From Myotis daubentonii (Eukaryota > Chordata > Mammalia > Chiroptera > Vespertilionidae): a DNA stretch of 64,000 nucleotides. The translations under genes and the position numbers were made by a program. The DNA lies in assembly GCF_963259705.1 (NCBI RefSeq), contig NC_081842.1, forward strand, positions 62,322,787 to 62,386,786, written 5' to 3'. This document shows, piece by piece, positions 1 through 10,137 of this stretch. Within the stretch, counting starts at the first letter, position 1. The number at the start of each line of letters is the position of its first letter. The notes beneath the pieces were generated by a model, which saw nothing but the letters and a program-made list of their open reading frames with translations, was not told where the DNA came from and made no database searches.

Positions 1-26
1 GATGCAACCACAGTATGTTTTCTACC

Positions 27-90
27 CAGGAGGAAAGGAGGGAGGGAGGGAGGAAGGGAGGGAAGGAGAGAACCAGGGAAGGAGAAAGGC
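27..90. repeat. GGGA-rich purine simple repeat
   Basis: Imperfect GGGAGGGAGGAAGG-type purine tract. Two short open frames cross it in different frames; both are low-complexity Gly/Glu/Arg translations with no domain, so I do not call a gene. Confidence 0.8.
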
Positions 91-609
91 TGTCTGCCTG
101 CAATTTCATGCCAAGGAGGGCAGGGCCTGGCAGCGGTCCCAATGTCCTCTGTGGCCTTCAGGAATGCTGCAGGGCTGTGGCACCAGAAGGGAGAGAGCCT
201 CAGGGAGATCCTGGGCTCCTGTTTCCTGCAGGCAGACCTGTCTTTGCTGACACAGCCCAGGAGCTGATGGCAGAGAATTTGTTTAGCTCCAGGGACTTTC
301 TGAATTGGCATTTCATTACCCTGACACAAGCCAAAATAAAAGATGTAATTCTTATTTTAAAAAGGGATTTTTTTTTCTTTTTATATCTCCTCTCCTCCTT
401 TTTAGAACACTTTTATTGCTGCATTGACAGAAAGGCTGCTTAATATGTGAACTTGGCCAAGTTCTACTCGTGAGTTTCTTTGTGGGTAGTTTAAAACAAG
501 AGCCCTGTATCATAAAGCAACTATTTGGAAGAGTTCTTAACTATCTTTAAGCACTGGGAAGTGGCAAAAAGACCCATAAACTATGGGATATATAAATTAT
601 AAAAATCAC
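91..609. other. No recognised feature
   Basis: Non-repetitive looking sequence with a T-rich stretch near 367-400. An open frame runs through to 443 but shows no domain or splice context. Nothing supportable seen. Confidence 0.4.
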
Positions 610-800
610 TGACATCTTGGAACACCTAATATGGTCCATGCACTGGATAACATTATCTTATTTAACTCTGAAATAGCTTGCTCATTTTAGTGATGAGAAA
701 ACTGTGGCTCTGAGATGCTAAATAACCTGCTAAAAATATAGGGCTGGGAAGGGGCAAAGGCAGGATTGGAGCCTAGATTGCCCTATCTTCTGTGTCTCTT
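610..800 (-). repeat. MIR SINE fossil (antisense)
   Basis: Reads as the reverse complement of a MIR core: attatctta tttaactctg, then gatgagaaaactgtggctc, a degraded 'aggttaaataa', then a 'gcaggattggagcc' block matching the tRNA-derived half. Heavily diverged, as expected of an ancient mammalian SINE. Recognised by eye only. Confidence 0.7.
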
Positions 801-1085
801 AGTGGGAGTACGTGGATTATTATATATATGTACTTCATTACTAGAAGAGGGATAGTTCTAAGGCAAATGACATTGTAAGTCAGTTAAATTTGAGAGGACC
901 CATAGCTCAAATTATTCATCCTCCAAAAGAGGATGCTGTCCCATTCTATTCAGTTGTGCCTGTAGTCTGGAAGCTACACCATTTCATCTGATTTTAAAGT
1001 GGGCCAGGCAAGGGAAGTCAGGAAAACTCTGCACACAGAGAACCATTCCCTGAGATAAAGCAGAAAACAGCAGCGACAAGAATCA
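801..1085. other. No recognised feature
   Basis: About 285 bases of AT-rich sequence without a repeat family or open frame that I recognise. Confidence 0.4.
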
Positions 1086-1390
1086 AGGATGTTGTTCTTG
1101 TTAGGGTTTGGCCAGTGACACTGGCTGTGAAAGAATTCACACCTAAAAGAGGAGATGCACAGAGAAAGTTGGTTTTACTTTCCAAGAGTGGAAAGGGCCA
1201 AGTATTGCTAGTCAATACAGGGCAGGGAAGAAAGGGTGGCCTGCTCTTTTAAGTGGTGGCTGTTGCTATGCAACAAGGAAAGGAGGAGAATTTTGTTGAA
1301 GTATAAAAACTTGCTGCTTGTGTCTGTTGCAACAATATAGCTCAAATGCCTACCTGAATTTCTCTTAACTTTTCATCATGGATCTGAGGG
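1086..1390. repeat. Unclassified LTR-like repeat, copy 1
   Basis: The 'gaattcacacctaaaagagg' block followed by 'agttggttttac' resembles the start of an antisense retroviral LTR. At 1299-1385 lies a segment that recurs at 4499-4583: TATAAAAACTTGCTGCTTG followed by TGTCTGTTGCAACAATATAG. The family is not recognised. It may be a mammalian LTR fragment or another interspersed repeat. Confidence 0.4.
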
Positions 1391-1714
1391 TCCAAATGAT
1401 CATATGGGTTTAGTAAGGGTCTAGACTTGAAAATTCTTTTGTGGAATGGTTTACATATAAAAATTTCTATTTTTCCCATTGCTTTGTCTATGTATGAGAG
1501 AGAAAGGAGACTTTATGCTTAAGGAAGAAACATAATCTCAAGATATTATAAAATCCAACTTCGTACATAAAGCCTTTAAAATTTTATCACCAAAGAAAAA
1601 TACACTGGGCCTTTACAAAGTTTTTTTTTTTTTTAAATAAAAATGACAAACATAAGGCAATATACTGTTCTGATGCCAGTGAAGATATTTCTCTCGAGGA
1701 TGGTTTAGTAAGCT

Positions 1715-1945
1715 TAAAAGCATGAGTTCTGAAAGTAGAAATCCTGGGTCAAAATTCAGATTCACCTTCTAATTGGCTGATTATTAGCAAGTTTACTACT
1801 TTAAACATAATAACTCATCTGTAATATGGGGATAATAACTGCTTAACTCCTGCAGTGTTATTGTGATGATGATATAAAAGAATTCATTTAAAGAGTCTAA
1901 GAGCTTCACCATAGTAAGAGCTCTAAAAGTAATGATTAAAAAGTA
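1715..1945 (+). repeat. MIR SINE fossil (sense)
   Basis: Sense MIR pattern: 'gaaatcctgggtcaaaattc', then the core 'ctcatctgtaatatggggat' and 'aataactgcttaactcctgc', then a 3' part resembling 'ttaaagagtctaagagctt'. Order and spacing match a nearly full-length MIR with many substitutions. Confidence 0.75.
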
Positions 1946-2849
1946 CTTTTATTATTATTATCAGAACCTGTTGCTCTCTTAATATACAGCTTCATTAATT
2001 ACTTTATTGGACTTCATATTTAGAAATTTTCTTAAACTATTTGTGGGAAAATTCTATAAACTTTGTCATGTAATAATATATATAAATTTGTGTCCAGATT
2101 TACAATTTCTCAAACAGAACATTTTTCCAAAAAAGTGGTTTCTAAATAAAAATGTATATTTGAACACATACACACGTTTTGTATGTCATAGATCAAACAT
2201 AGGGAAATGTGTAAGAGTCCCATATTCAAATCTACTAGAAATCAAATATTAATGAAGACTAAATCCTCTACTCCATCTATTTAAGCCATGTTCCATATTT
2301 GTCATACTGTGTGCCTGAAGTAGCCGTCCACACTTTTCCGAATAACCTTAAAAACATGGAAGTTTCCACCAAATGTTCTGTTTTTAATAACTGGACTCAA
2401 AGTTAGCTTTTGGCATCTTTTCCACTCTTCTTTACGGATCAACACAGTAGTGGGATCAATGGATCCTTTCCCTTTTCTTATTTTTGATCCATCTGCTATT
2501 ATTTAAATCTGGCCAGATTCCTCTCCAGTTCTAAATCTTCACTTTCAACACCAAATTGACCTTTTGGTATTTGGTCAGCCGTATTATTTGTGACTGCTTT
2601 GGGGCTTTTAGAGATAAAGTTTTTAATCCTAGTAGCATCATATGCTTGTTTTTTTCAGAGAGATTTATATTCTGCCTAAGTTTTTGGGTTTCGTGCCCAT
2701 GTCAGGTTGAGCGTTCTTATGTATTCAGCATTTTGTCTCTATTCAAGTTGACAGAAAGAGTCCTCCTCCCCAGTGTTGTACTTTCCACTGTGATGGCCAC
2801 TGTGATCAGGATCTCTGACATCAGCACATTGGCCACTGTGTTTCATGGT
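1946..2849. other. No recognised feature
   Basis: AT-rich, apparently unique sequence. Open frames at 2007-2252 and 2556-2867 on the plus strand are short, hydrophobic by composition and unsupported by any domain. Confidence 0.4.
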
Positions 2850-2945
2850 CATTGGTCATTCATTTAGAACCAGGCTTGTGCTGAATACTGTGCTAGAGAC
2901 ACAGACACATAGGCAATGGTCCCTGCCTTAAAAGACTATGAAATT
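2850..2945 (-). repeat. L2 LINE 3' end fragment (antisense)
   Basis: 'ttcatttagaaccaggcttg', 'gctgaatactgtgctagaga' and 'caatggtccctgccttaaaa' follow the antisense L2 3' end order (feeding into 'tgtgctaggcactgggga' and 'tccctgccctcatgg'). Short and diverged. Confidence 0.5.
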
Positions 2946-2968
2946 TAGGTAATATTTTAAGATAGTTT

Positions 2969-3177
2969 CCTGGCTGGTGTGGCTCAGTGGTTGAGTGTTG
3001 ACTCATAAACCAGGAGGTCAAGGTTCTATTCCTGGTCAGGGCACATGCCTGGGTTGTGGGCTAGATCGCCAGTGAGGGGTAAGAGAGGGGGCATGCAGAA
3101 GGCAGCCGATCAGTAATTCTCTCTCATCATTGATGTTTCTAGGTGTCTCTTCTGCTCTCTCTGAAATAAATACATAA

Positions 3178-3216
<39 letters not shown>

Positions 3217-3217
3217 A
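2969..3217 (+). mobile_element. VES-type SINE with AATA tail
   Basis: tRNA-derived bat SINE. It starts CTGGCTGGTGTGGCTCAGTG (A-box-like TGGCTCAGTGG), has a B-box-like GGTTCTATTCC, then the 'ggcagccgatcagtaattct' and 'tctcatcattgatgtttct' body. It ends in 'ctctgaaataaa' running into an (AATA)n tract at 3177-3217 that is the expanded tail. No clear target duplication was found. Confidence 0.85.
3177..3217. repeat. (AATA)n microsatellite
   Basis: About ten AATA units directly after the SINE body; most likely grew from the SINE's A-rich tail. Confidence 0.95.
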
Positions 3218-4498
3218 ACATATTACAAAACTGCATCTTAAAAAAAAGTACAGATATTCTGGGGGTGAGTAGGCAAGGCTCACATATGTGGGAAAACTTT
3301 TCTCAGGCTGTAGGCTCATGTAGCATGACTGACACAAGAGGACAGTAGTGTCAGCTCCTTACCTGGATTAACTGAGGCAAAATTGACAGATTACGCTTTC
3401 TTTCCTTCTGACTGAGGAACATGAAGCTAGTCCTTTAGTTTCATGCATAATATATTCCTGAGAATAGGTTTAAAGGTCTGATGAGCTGAATTTGAACAAC
3501 AAACTTGCATGTTTTGGTTCTCAGAGTTTAAAAAATATTATAAAATTGATCATTTCACCCTTTCTTCCAGGCATAATTTTCATGAAAATATTTCCAGTGT
3601 TTTATACATTAAAAAGAAAAAGGAAACTTACCCTTTCATTGGTTATACTCCAAACTGATCAATTTCATCTAATGACCATCCAATTGCAACTATGAATCAC
3701 TGCTTTCAGCATATCTCATGGTTTCTATGTTTTTCTCAATATTATTAATTTTATGAGAACAAAGGGTCTTGTCACCCATATGTATTTTTATATTTTCTAC
3801 CCAGTTTTATAAACTGCATGTTAAAGTTTTCAAAATATCTTCAAATAACACCAGGAAGCACGCTATGTAAGACACAAAGTGGAGCTCTGTGATGGATGGG
3901 CAATGGATGTGATGGAGTCTAGAGCTCTGAAGCTAGGATGCCATCTCTATTCTTCACCTCATAATTCCCTGTGGTGACTTTCCCTCTCAGCCTTTGTGGA
4001 ATGAACTGTACAATCAGAATATATCATTGCAGTTGTTTTTGATCTTTGTTGTGTAGATCTGACAGATATGTTGCCAAAACAGGATCATTTCCATGTTGAT
4101 ACCTTGAAATGCTCATTCTTCAACTAACTAGGGGAAATACAAGTTTAATATATAAAAGTGGGTCAAAAGTACAAACATAAATACAGAGAAGTATAACTGG
4201 AAAACATAATTATTTTCCTCATTAAAGAGTGCCATTCAAATATAAGTATAAATGTCAAGAAGCACTGATCCACCACCATTTGCTTATTATCTTTTGATAA
4301 AGTAGGATATGTTATGAAAGTATTAGAAGTGCTACACAGGCACAACTGGTTTTCTTTCCTCCAATTTCAATGGATCTTTATTTCTATTTTCATCCTATTC
4401 TTGAGTGTACTTTTTAAACTCACATTGGAATTTCTATGGTTCTCTTTGTCTTGCTCTTTTTGTACTTTGCTTATACTGAATCATGTTTACATAAAAAG
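3218..4498. other. No recognised feature
   Basis: About 1.3 kb of AT-rich sequence. No repeat family, splice-flanked open frame or RNA gene recognised. Short open frames (e.g. 3492-3695 plus, 4163-4345 minus) have no supporting features. Confidence 0.4.
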
Positions 4499-4583
4499 AA
4501 GTGTAAAAACTTGCTGCTTGTGTCTGTTGCAACAATATAGTTTCAAATTACTACCTGAATTTATCTAATTCTTCATTATGGAG
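4499..4583. repeat. Unclassified LTR-like repeat, copy 2
   Basis: Direct repeat of 1299-1385: the first 40 bases differ at one position and the next 45 are clearly related ('ctacctgaattt', 'cttcattatgga'). Homology stops abruptly on the left ('agaag' then 'tgtaaaaac'). Confidence 0.6.
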
Positions 4584-4807
4584 AAGAAAAGTATTGGCGA
4601 ATATTTTACCCTTCCATTTCTCTCCTATCAGATTTCTGTGGCTCTGCTCCTTTTTAAGCCCAAGTAGAAACAGAAATATTAGAAGAAAAACAATACAAGA
4701 TCTGTGAAGAATTTCTTCACTGATATGTTTTCCACCTCAATAGATATTTCCTTTTCATTTTAGTTTTTTTAAATTTAATTTAATTACTTTAAATTTAAGT
4801 ATAGTTG

Positions 4808-4944
4808 GGCCCTGGCCAAGTAACTCGGTTGGTTGGAGTGTCATCCTGATGTGCCAAGGTTGCGGGTTCAATCCTTGGTCAGAGCACATACAAGAATCAA
4901 TCAATGAATGCATAAATGGGTCGAATGGCAGATCAATGCTTCTT
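4808..4944 (+). mobile_element. VES-type SINE, 5' half (split by L1-derived insertion)
   Basis: Starts GCCCTGGCCAAGTAACTCGG, with a B-box-like GGGTTCAATCCT, then 'catacaagaatcaatcaatg'. It breaks off after 'gatcaatgcttc', and the pyrimidine-rich remainder continues at about 7544-7611. The SINE is flanked by a near-perfect target duplication, aatttaagtatagttgg (4791-4807) and aattttaagtatagttgg (7612-7629), so both halves are one insertion. Confidence 0.8.
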
Positions 4945-5334
4945 TATTTTTTTTTAATTTAAAGTATTTATTGTTTAAGGTATTACATATGTCTCCCTTT
5001 CCTCCCATTGACCTCTCCCCGGCCATTCCCACCCCCTAGCACATGCCCTCACCCCCCCTACTGCCTGTGTCCATTGGTTATGCTTATATACATGCATATA
5101 AGTCCTTTGGTTGATCCCTTACCCCCACCCACCATCCCTTGCCTTCCCTCTGAGGTTTGATGGTCTGTTCAATGCTTCTATGTTTCTAAATCTATTTTTG
5201 TTCATCAGTTTATATTGTTCATTATATTCCACATTTGTTTATTTTGATTTTTAGATTCAATTGTTGATAGGTATGTATTTGTTGCCATTTTATTGTTCAT
5301 ATTTTTTATCTTTTTCTTTTTCTTTTTCTTCCTC

Positions 5335-6133
5335 TTAAACAATACCCTTCAACATTTCATATAATACTGTTTTGGTGGTGATGAACTTCTTTAGCTTTTT
5401 CTTGTCTGTGAAGCTCTTTATTTGACCTTCAATTCTAAATGATAGCTTTGCTGGGTAATCTTAGTTGTAGGTACTTGCTATTCATCACTTTGAATGTTTC
5501 TTGCCACTCCCTCTGCCCTGCATAGTTTCTGTTGAAAAATCAGCTGACAGTCATATGGGCATTCCCTTGTAGGTAACTGACTGCTTTTCTCTTGCTGCTT
5601 TTAAGATTCTCTCCTTGTTTTTAGCCCTTGGCATTTTAATTATGATGTGTCTTGGTGTGGTCCTCTTTGGGTTCCTCTTGTTTGGGTTCTCTGTACTTTC
5701 TGGACTTGTAAGTCTATTTCTTTCACCAGGTAGGGGAAGTTTTCTGTCATTCTTTCTTCAAATAGGTTTTCAATATCTTGCTCTCTCTCTTCCTATGGAA
5801 CCCCCATAATTCGAATGTTGGTATGCTTGACGTTGTCCCAGAGTCTGCTTACACTGTCTTCATATTTTTGGATTCTTTTTTCTTTTTGCTCTTCTGGTTG
5901 GGTGTTTTTTGCTTTCTCATATTTTAAATCATTGATTTGATTCTCAGAATCCTCTATTCTACTGTTGAATCCCTGTATATTGTTCTTTATTTCAGTCAGT
6001 GTATAGTTAATTTCTGACTGGTCCTTTTCCAAAAATTATTGAATAAACTTATAACTGTGGTTTTGAACTCTATATCCAGTAGTTTGCTTTCTTCCATTTC
6101 TATCATTTGTGACTTGTTTCTTTGTCTCTGCAT
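5335..6133 (-). pseudogene. L1 ORF1p-like frame in the half-L1 element, broken
   Basis: Likely start ATG at 6131-6133 and stop TAA at 5335-5337, about 266 codons. Visible blocks: a coiled-coil-like Glu/Asn/Ile-rich stretch (5870-6032 encodes NSRIEDSENQINDLK), then RLWDNVKHTNIRIMGVP typical of the ORF1p segment entering the RNA-recognition fold, and a C-terminal MLKGIV ending like the MLKGLL of the L1 at 54540. An in-frame TAG directly after GVP, plus other lesions, break it. ORF1p is an RNA-binding chaperone of L1 particles; this copy cannot make it whole. Confidence 0.75.
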
Positions 6134-7543
6134 TTTGGCTGCTTCCCTGTGTTTGTGTCTATGTATTGGGTAGAGCTGCTGTGTCTCCCTGAGTTGGTAG
6201 AGTGGCCTTGTGTAGTAGGTGTTCTATAAGGGCCCAGTGGCTCAGCCTCCTCAGTCACCTGCACTGGGAGTTCTATGTGTGCCCCTTTGTGGGCTGTGAA
6301 CACAGTCTTGTTGTAGTTGAGACTTGATTGCTGTTGGTGTTACTGGGAGATGTTGATTTCCAAGCAACATCTTTGGCTATGAGGATCAGCTGTGACTACA
6401 GTGGGAGAGCTTCTGTTCAAGAGATACCCCTTTGGAGCAGGACTTACTTCAGTGGAGCTTTGGTGCTCACTGAGCTTGTCCTTTGAGTGTGTCACTTATG
6501 GATGTATAGAGTTGTAATCTGGTATGGTCTGACACTGACCACTGGGTATACTGGCTTTTGGGTCTGCAGGGAGGTGCAAAGTCAGCCACTGCCTGGGGCC
6601 AACCAGCAGGAGCTACAAAGAGATCAGCAGATTTCTCCTCTTTGTATTGGGTTTGGAAGTGCCAATATGAAGACTAGTTATGAAGCAAGGCAGGCTGGTG
6701 CCAGGTATTTGGCCTTTTATTGATAGGTTTGGGGTTTCCTGACCCAGCTGCAGCTTGTTTGAGAGATTTAAGCCTGAGCAAGGACAGGCCATTCATATGG
6801 AAAAGCTGCTGCATCCAGTTTGGGTGGGGTTGTAAATTGGATGAGTCAGGGTCTTAGGGTATCACTAGGACGGAGCAAATAAATGGTTGCCAATCAGCCC
6901 TGTGACCTGGGAGGTCTCAGCATAGAAACAATGATCCCTGTGAGCACCTCCATCTTGGAGAAAGCCATCCCCAAGTTCCTGCCCTGATGCCAGACAATCC
7001 AGTTCCTCCTTGTCTGTGTTCCCAAGAGCCTTACCCTGGTGCTGGAGCTCAGAGGAAACAAGACCTTGTAAGTTCAGTTCATGGTGCCAGCCTTTTAAGA
7101 AGAACAGCTGGGTCTCCAGCAGCTCTATGTTGCTGGGCCCTAATCCCCATTGGTTTTCACAGCCCATAGTTCTTACTGTCTGTAGAGCAAGCATGTCAGA
7201 CTGGTGGGCTGTAGAGACTTCTTTTTCCAGCTCTGGGACCCCAGGCTGGTGGTCTGGTGTGGGGTTGGGACCCCTTACTCCTTTTGGCAGCCTCCAAAGA
7301 GACACTCTCCCTCCCGATTAGAAAAGCAGCCCACATGGGTGCCAGACCAGCCCTTTCCCAGCCTCTGCACCTCCTACCAGACTCAGTGTGCTTTCTTCTT
7401 TAATTCTCTAGTTTTAGGACTTACATTCATCCAGCTTTCCAGTGGTTCTGTATGATGGTTGTTCTGTATTTTAGTTGTAATTTTGATGTGGTTGTGGGAG
7501 GCGGCAAGTACAGGCAATTATCTACATCACCATCTTCCTTCCC
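6134..7543 (-). other. 5'UTR-like region of the half-L1 element
   Basis: About 1.4 kb of balanced-GC sequence upstream of ORF1 in the element's sense. It holds a 146-codon sense open frame (7305 to 6865) without similarity to ORF1p or any domain I know, so I treat the frame as chance. The 5' terminus lies near 7543, just before pyrimidine-rich SINE sequence. Confidence 0.55.
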
Positions 7544-7611
7544 CCCACCTCTCTCTTTTAATATCTCCCTTCCTCTTTCTCTCTCTCAAATATAAATTAA
7601 TAATAAATTAA
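7544..7611 (+). mobile_element. VES-type SINE, 3' half (other side of L1-derived insertion)
   Basis: 'ctctctcttttaatatctcc' then 'cttcctctttctctctctc' and an A/T-rich tail: the missing 3' end of the SINE started at 4808. It is followed by the second copy of the target duplication (7612-7629). Confidence 0.7.
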
Positions 7612-8520
7612 AATTTTAAGTATAGTTGGTATTCAATATTATATTAGTTTCAGGTACACATTATGGTGATTTGTCATTTATATACCTTACAAAGTGATCA
7701 CCACACTAATTCTAGTATTCATAGACCTGCCTTCCAGTTTTTTATTGAGATGAAATTCACATAACATAAAATTAACTATTTTAAAGTGAACAATTTAGTA
7801 TATTCACAATGTTGTGCAATCACTAACTCTATCTAGTTCCAAAACATTTTCATCTCTCCAAAGGAAATCCTGTATCCCTTAAGCAATTGTTCCTCAAACT
7901 CCCTTCCCCGCAGCCCCTGGAAACCACCAGTCTGCTTTCTGTTTCTATGGATTTTCCCTTTATGAATACTTAATGAATGTAAATGAAATCGCAGAATATG
8001 TGGCCTTTTGCGACTGGTTTCTTTCATGTAGTATGTTTTTGAAGTAATGTTTTTAAATACACCCTGTAACATTTATTAATAGTACTTCCTTCCTTTTTTA
8101 TGGTTGAATAATATTCCATTGTGTGTATATAACAAAATTAATGTATAATTCATTTGTTGATGCACATTTGAGGTATTTCTACCCTTTGGTTAGTATAACT
8201 AGTTCTGTTATGACCATGGCCATCCATGTATTTGCTTGAGTATCAGTTTTAATTCTTTTAAGTATATACCTAGGAGTAAAATTGCTGGGTCATGTAGTAA
8301 TTTTAGCTTTCTGAGGAACTACTAAATTGTGTGTTGTTTTTTTACAATGGCTAAAACCATTTTATATTCCACCAGCAATGTACAAGGATTCCGATTCTTC
8401 AGATTCTTGCCAACACTTATTACTTAAAAAAAATTACTAGCCATCATAATGAATGTGAAGTGGTCTTTAGTTTTGTATATCAGCTCATTTTTTTATATAT
8501 TTCCCAAAAATGTTCTATAA
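7612..8520 (-). mobile_element. Ancient L1 3' region (antisense)
   Basis: Old L1 3' end in reverse: 'tattagtttcaggtacacat', 'gtgatcaccacactaattct', 'tttattgagatgaaattcac', 'tgtgcaatcactaactctat', 'cccctggaaaccaccagtct', 'gaataatattccattgtgtg' and 'tgctgggtcatgtag' occur in the usual order. Highly diverged with no open frames. A SINE (8521-8740) ends the recognisable stretch. Confidence 0.8.
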
Positions 8521-8740
8521 AATTTTTTAAAAAAAACATATTTTTATTGATTTCAGAGAGTACGGGAGAGGGAGAGAGATAGAAACATCAATGATGAGAG
8601 AGAATCATTTATCTGCTGTCTCCTGCATGCCCCACACTGCCGATCGAGCGTGCAACACAGGCATGTGCCCTGACCAAGAATCAAACTGTGACCTCCTACT
8701 TCATAGGTCATTGCTCAACCATTGAGCCATGCAGGCTGGC
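8521..8740 (-). mobile_element. VES-type SINE (antisense)
   Basis: Reverse-complement VES body: A/T tail, 'tttttattgatttcagagag', 'atagaaacatcaatgatgag', degraded B box 'caagaatcaaactgtgac', and an end at 'gccatgcaggctggc'. The target duplication tgttctata is present at 8511-8519 and 8741-8749. Confidence 0.85.
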
Positions 8741-8771
8741 TGTTCTATAGTATTTTTAAAAACAAAACAAA

Positions 8772-8773
8772 TT

Positions 8774-8816
<43 letters not shown>

Positions 8817-8819
8817 TTT
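8772..8819. repeat. (TTTA)n microsatellite
   Basis: About twelve TTTA units, directly readable. Confidence 0.95.
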
Positions 8820-8999
8820 CAAAATATGTACCAAGTAAATGTTATACTTTTGCCTGTGAGTGTCTAGTCTACAGAACAGTGCTGGTCAAGAAAAGTTCGG
8901 TATAGAAGTACAGCTAAGCATGAGTTGTTTGAAAGGCCTTTAAAGTCTAGGCAGGCAAGGAATCAAAGCAAGTAATATAATAAAGGGTGTGGTAGGCAG

Positions 9000-9541
9000 G
9001 ATTCTGAGATGTTCTCTAAGTTTCCCTTTCACTGTTGTATGTGCCTTATATAATCCCCTCCTCTTGAGTGTGGATGTCTAAATGTGTTGGGATACTTCAA
9101 TGATTATATTACCTGATATAAAACTATATAGACAGTCTCTATATAATCTTCCTACTCAACATAGAGAAATGAGAGTCTCCTGCTGGCTTAAAGGAAGTAA
9201 GCATCCATGTTGGGAGAGGGCCATGAGGCTGGGACCTGAAGGTGGCCTCTAGGAACTGACAGCAACCCCGTTAGACAGCCAGCAAGAAGTTGGGAACCAC
9301 AGTCCTATGCCCCAAGGAACCACATTCTGCCAACAATCTGAATATGCTTGGAAGAGAACCCAGAGCTTCAAATGACCACACAGCCTGGCTGACACTTTGA
9401 TTTAAAACTTGTGAGACTCTGAGCAGAAAACTCATTTGAGCACACCTGAATTATTTTGTTTATAGAGCTAGAGTTAATAAATGGGTGTTGTTTTAAGTGA
9501 AGTTTGTGTAATTAGTTACACAGCAATAAAGAATTAACACA
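9000..9541 (+). mobile_element. MaLR/MLT1-type LTR fossil (sense)
   Basis: Starts 'ggtaggcaggattctgagat' and runs through 'cttgagtgtggatgtctaaa', 'aggaactgacagcaacccc', 'tgccaacaatctgaatatgc' and 'ggctgacactttgattt' to 'aattagttacacagcaataa'. The order is that of an ERVL-MaLR solo LTR, with the antisense relative at 12040. Subfamily not determined. Confidence 0.65.
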
Positions 9542-9926
9542 GGGGGCTATTTTAAATATTGAATAATTACTTAAAAATTAGGATAGCATGGACACTGGCA
9601 GTCATAACAAATTCTGGCCATAAAGAATGGTGATGAATCACGGTGACTAGCTGGCTGTTATCCCTGGATTGAGTAAACAGGCTTTAGGGGTAGAGTCACT
9701 AGAATGGAAGGCTTTGGCCAAGCTCTCAATTAGCATACTGTGTTCACTTTGCTTCTGAATAAGTCTGTCCTGGTTGTGACCCTCTACGTGTGGGGAAGGT
9801 ATGTCTCCTTTCTACCAGAGTGAAGCAGGGCCTCCAGGTGCTTGGTGTTTATGTTTCTTGAGGGGAATCATGAATTCCCTCAAGGCTGGTGGTTAGAATA
9901 CAGGCAGCTATCATCTCTGACTACAG

Positions 9927-10129
9927 CAGGGGTGGGCAAACTTTTTGACTCGAGGGCCACAATGGGTTCTTAAACTGGACCAGAGGGCTGGAACAAAAGC
10001 ATGGATGGAGTATTTGTGTGAACTAATATAAATTCAAAGTAAACATCATTACATAAAAGGGTACGGTCTTTATTTCAATAGTTTTATTCATTTCAAGCAG
10101 GCCGGATGGCCGTAGTTTGCCCACGGCTG
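9927..10129. mobile_element. hAT MITE, 203 bp
   Basis: Terminal inverted repeats CAGGGGTGGGCAAACT (left) and AGTTTGCCCACGGCTG (right) flank a body with no coding capacity. The 8-bp target duplication is gactacag / gactaaag, seven of eight matching. Size, ends and duplication length fit a non-autonomous hAT element as common in vesper bats. Confidence 0.85.
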
Positions 10130-10137
10130 GACTAAAG

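Larger units (their letters stand above)
4945..7543 (-). mobile_element. L1-derived element lacking ORF2 (half-L1 layout)
   Basis: Antisense LINE-1 relative. 4950-5220 is an L1 3'UTR in reverse: the same family as the L1 ends at 55409-55636 and 58719-58960, sharing the 'aaacctcagagggaagg', 'ccaatggacacag' and 'gtaataccttaa' blocks. Next, without any endonuclease or reverse transcriptase sequence, comes ORF1 (5335-6133), then about 1.4 kb of GC-richer 5'UTR whose first bases in sense read like an L1 start ('aaggaagatggtgatgtag'). 5'UTR-ORF1-3'UTR without ORF2 is the known HAL1 arrangement; a secondary internal deletion of a full L1 is the alternative. It sits inside the VES SINE. Confidence 0.75.

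Noticed and set aside
1299..4583. Provirus bounded by the two 85-bp repeats as LTRs
   Set aside because: No gag, pol or env-like sequence, primer site or TG..CA ends in between; a SINE and MIR lie there instead.
6865..7305. 146-codon frame in the half-L1 5'UTR as an extra protein
   Set aside because: No similarity to ORF1p or other L1 proteins that I can see; single copy evidence is insufficient.
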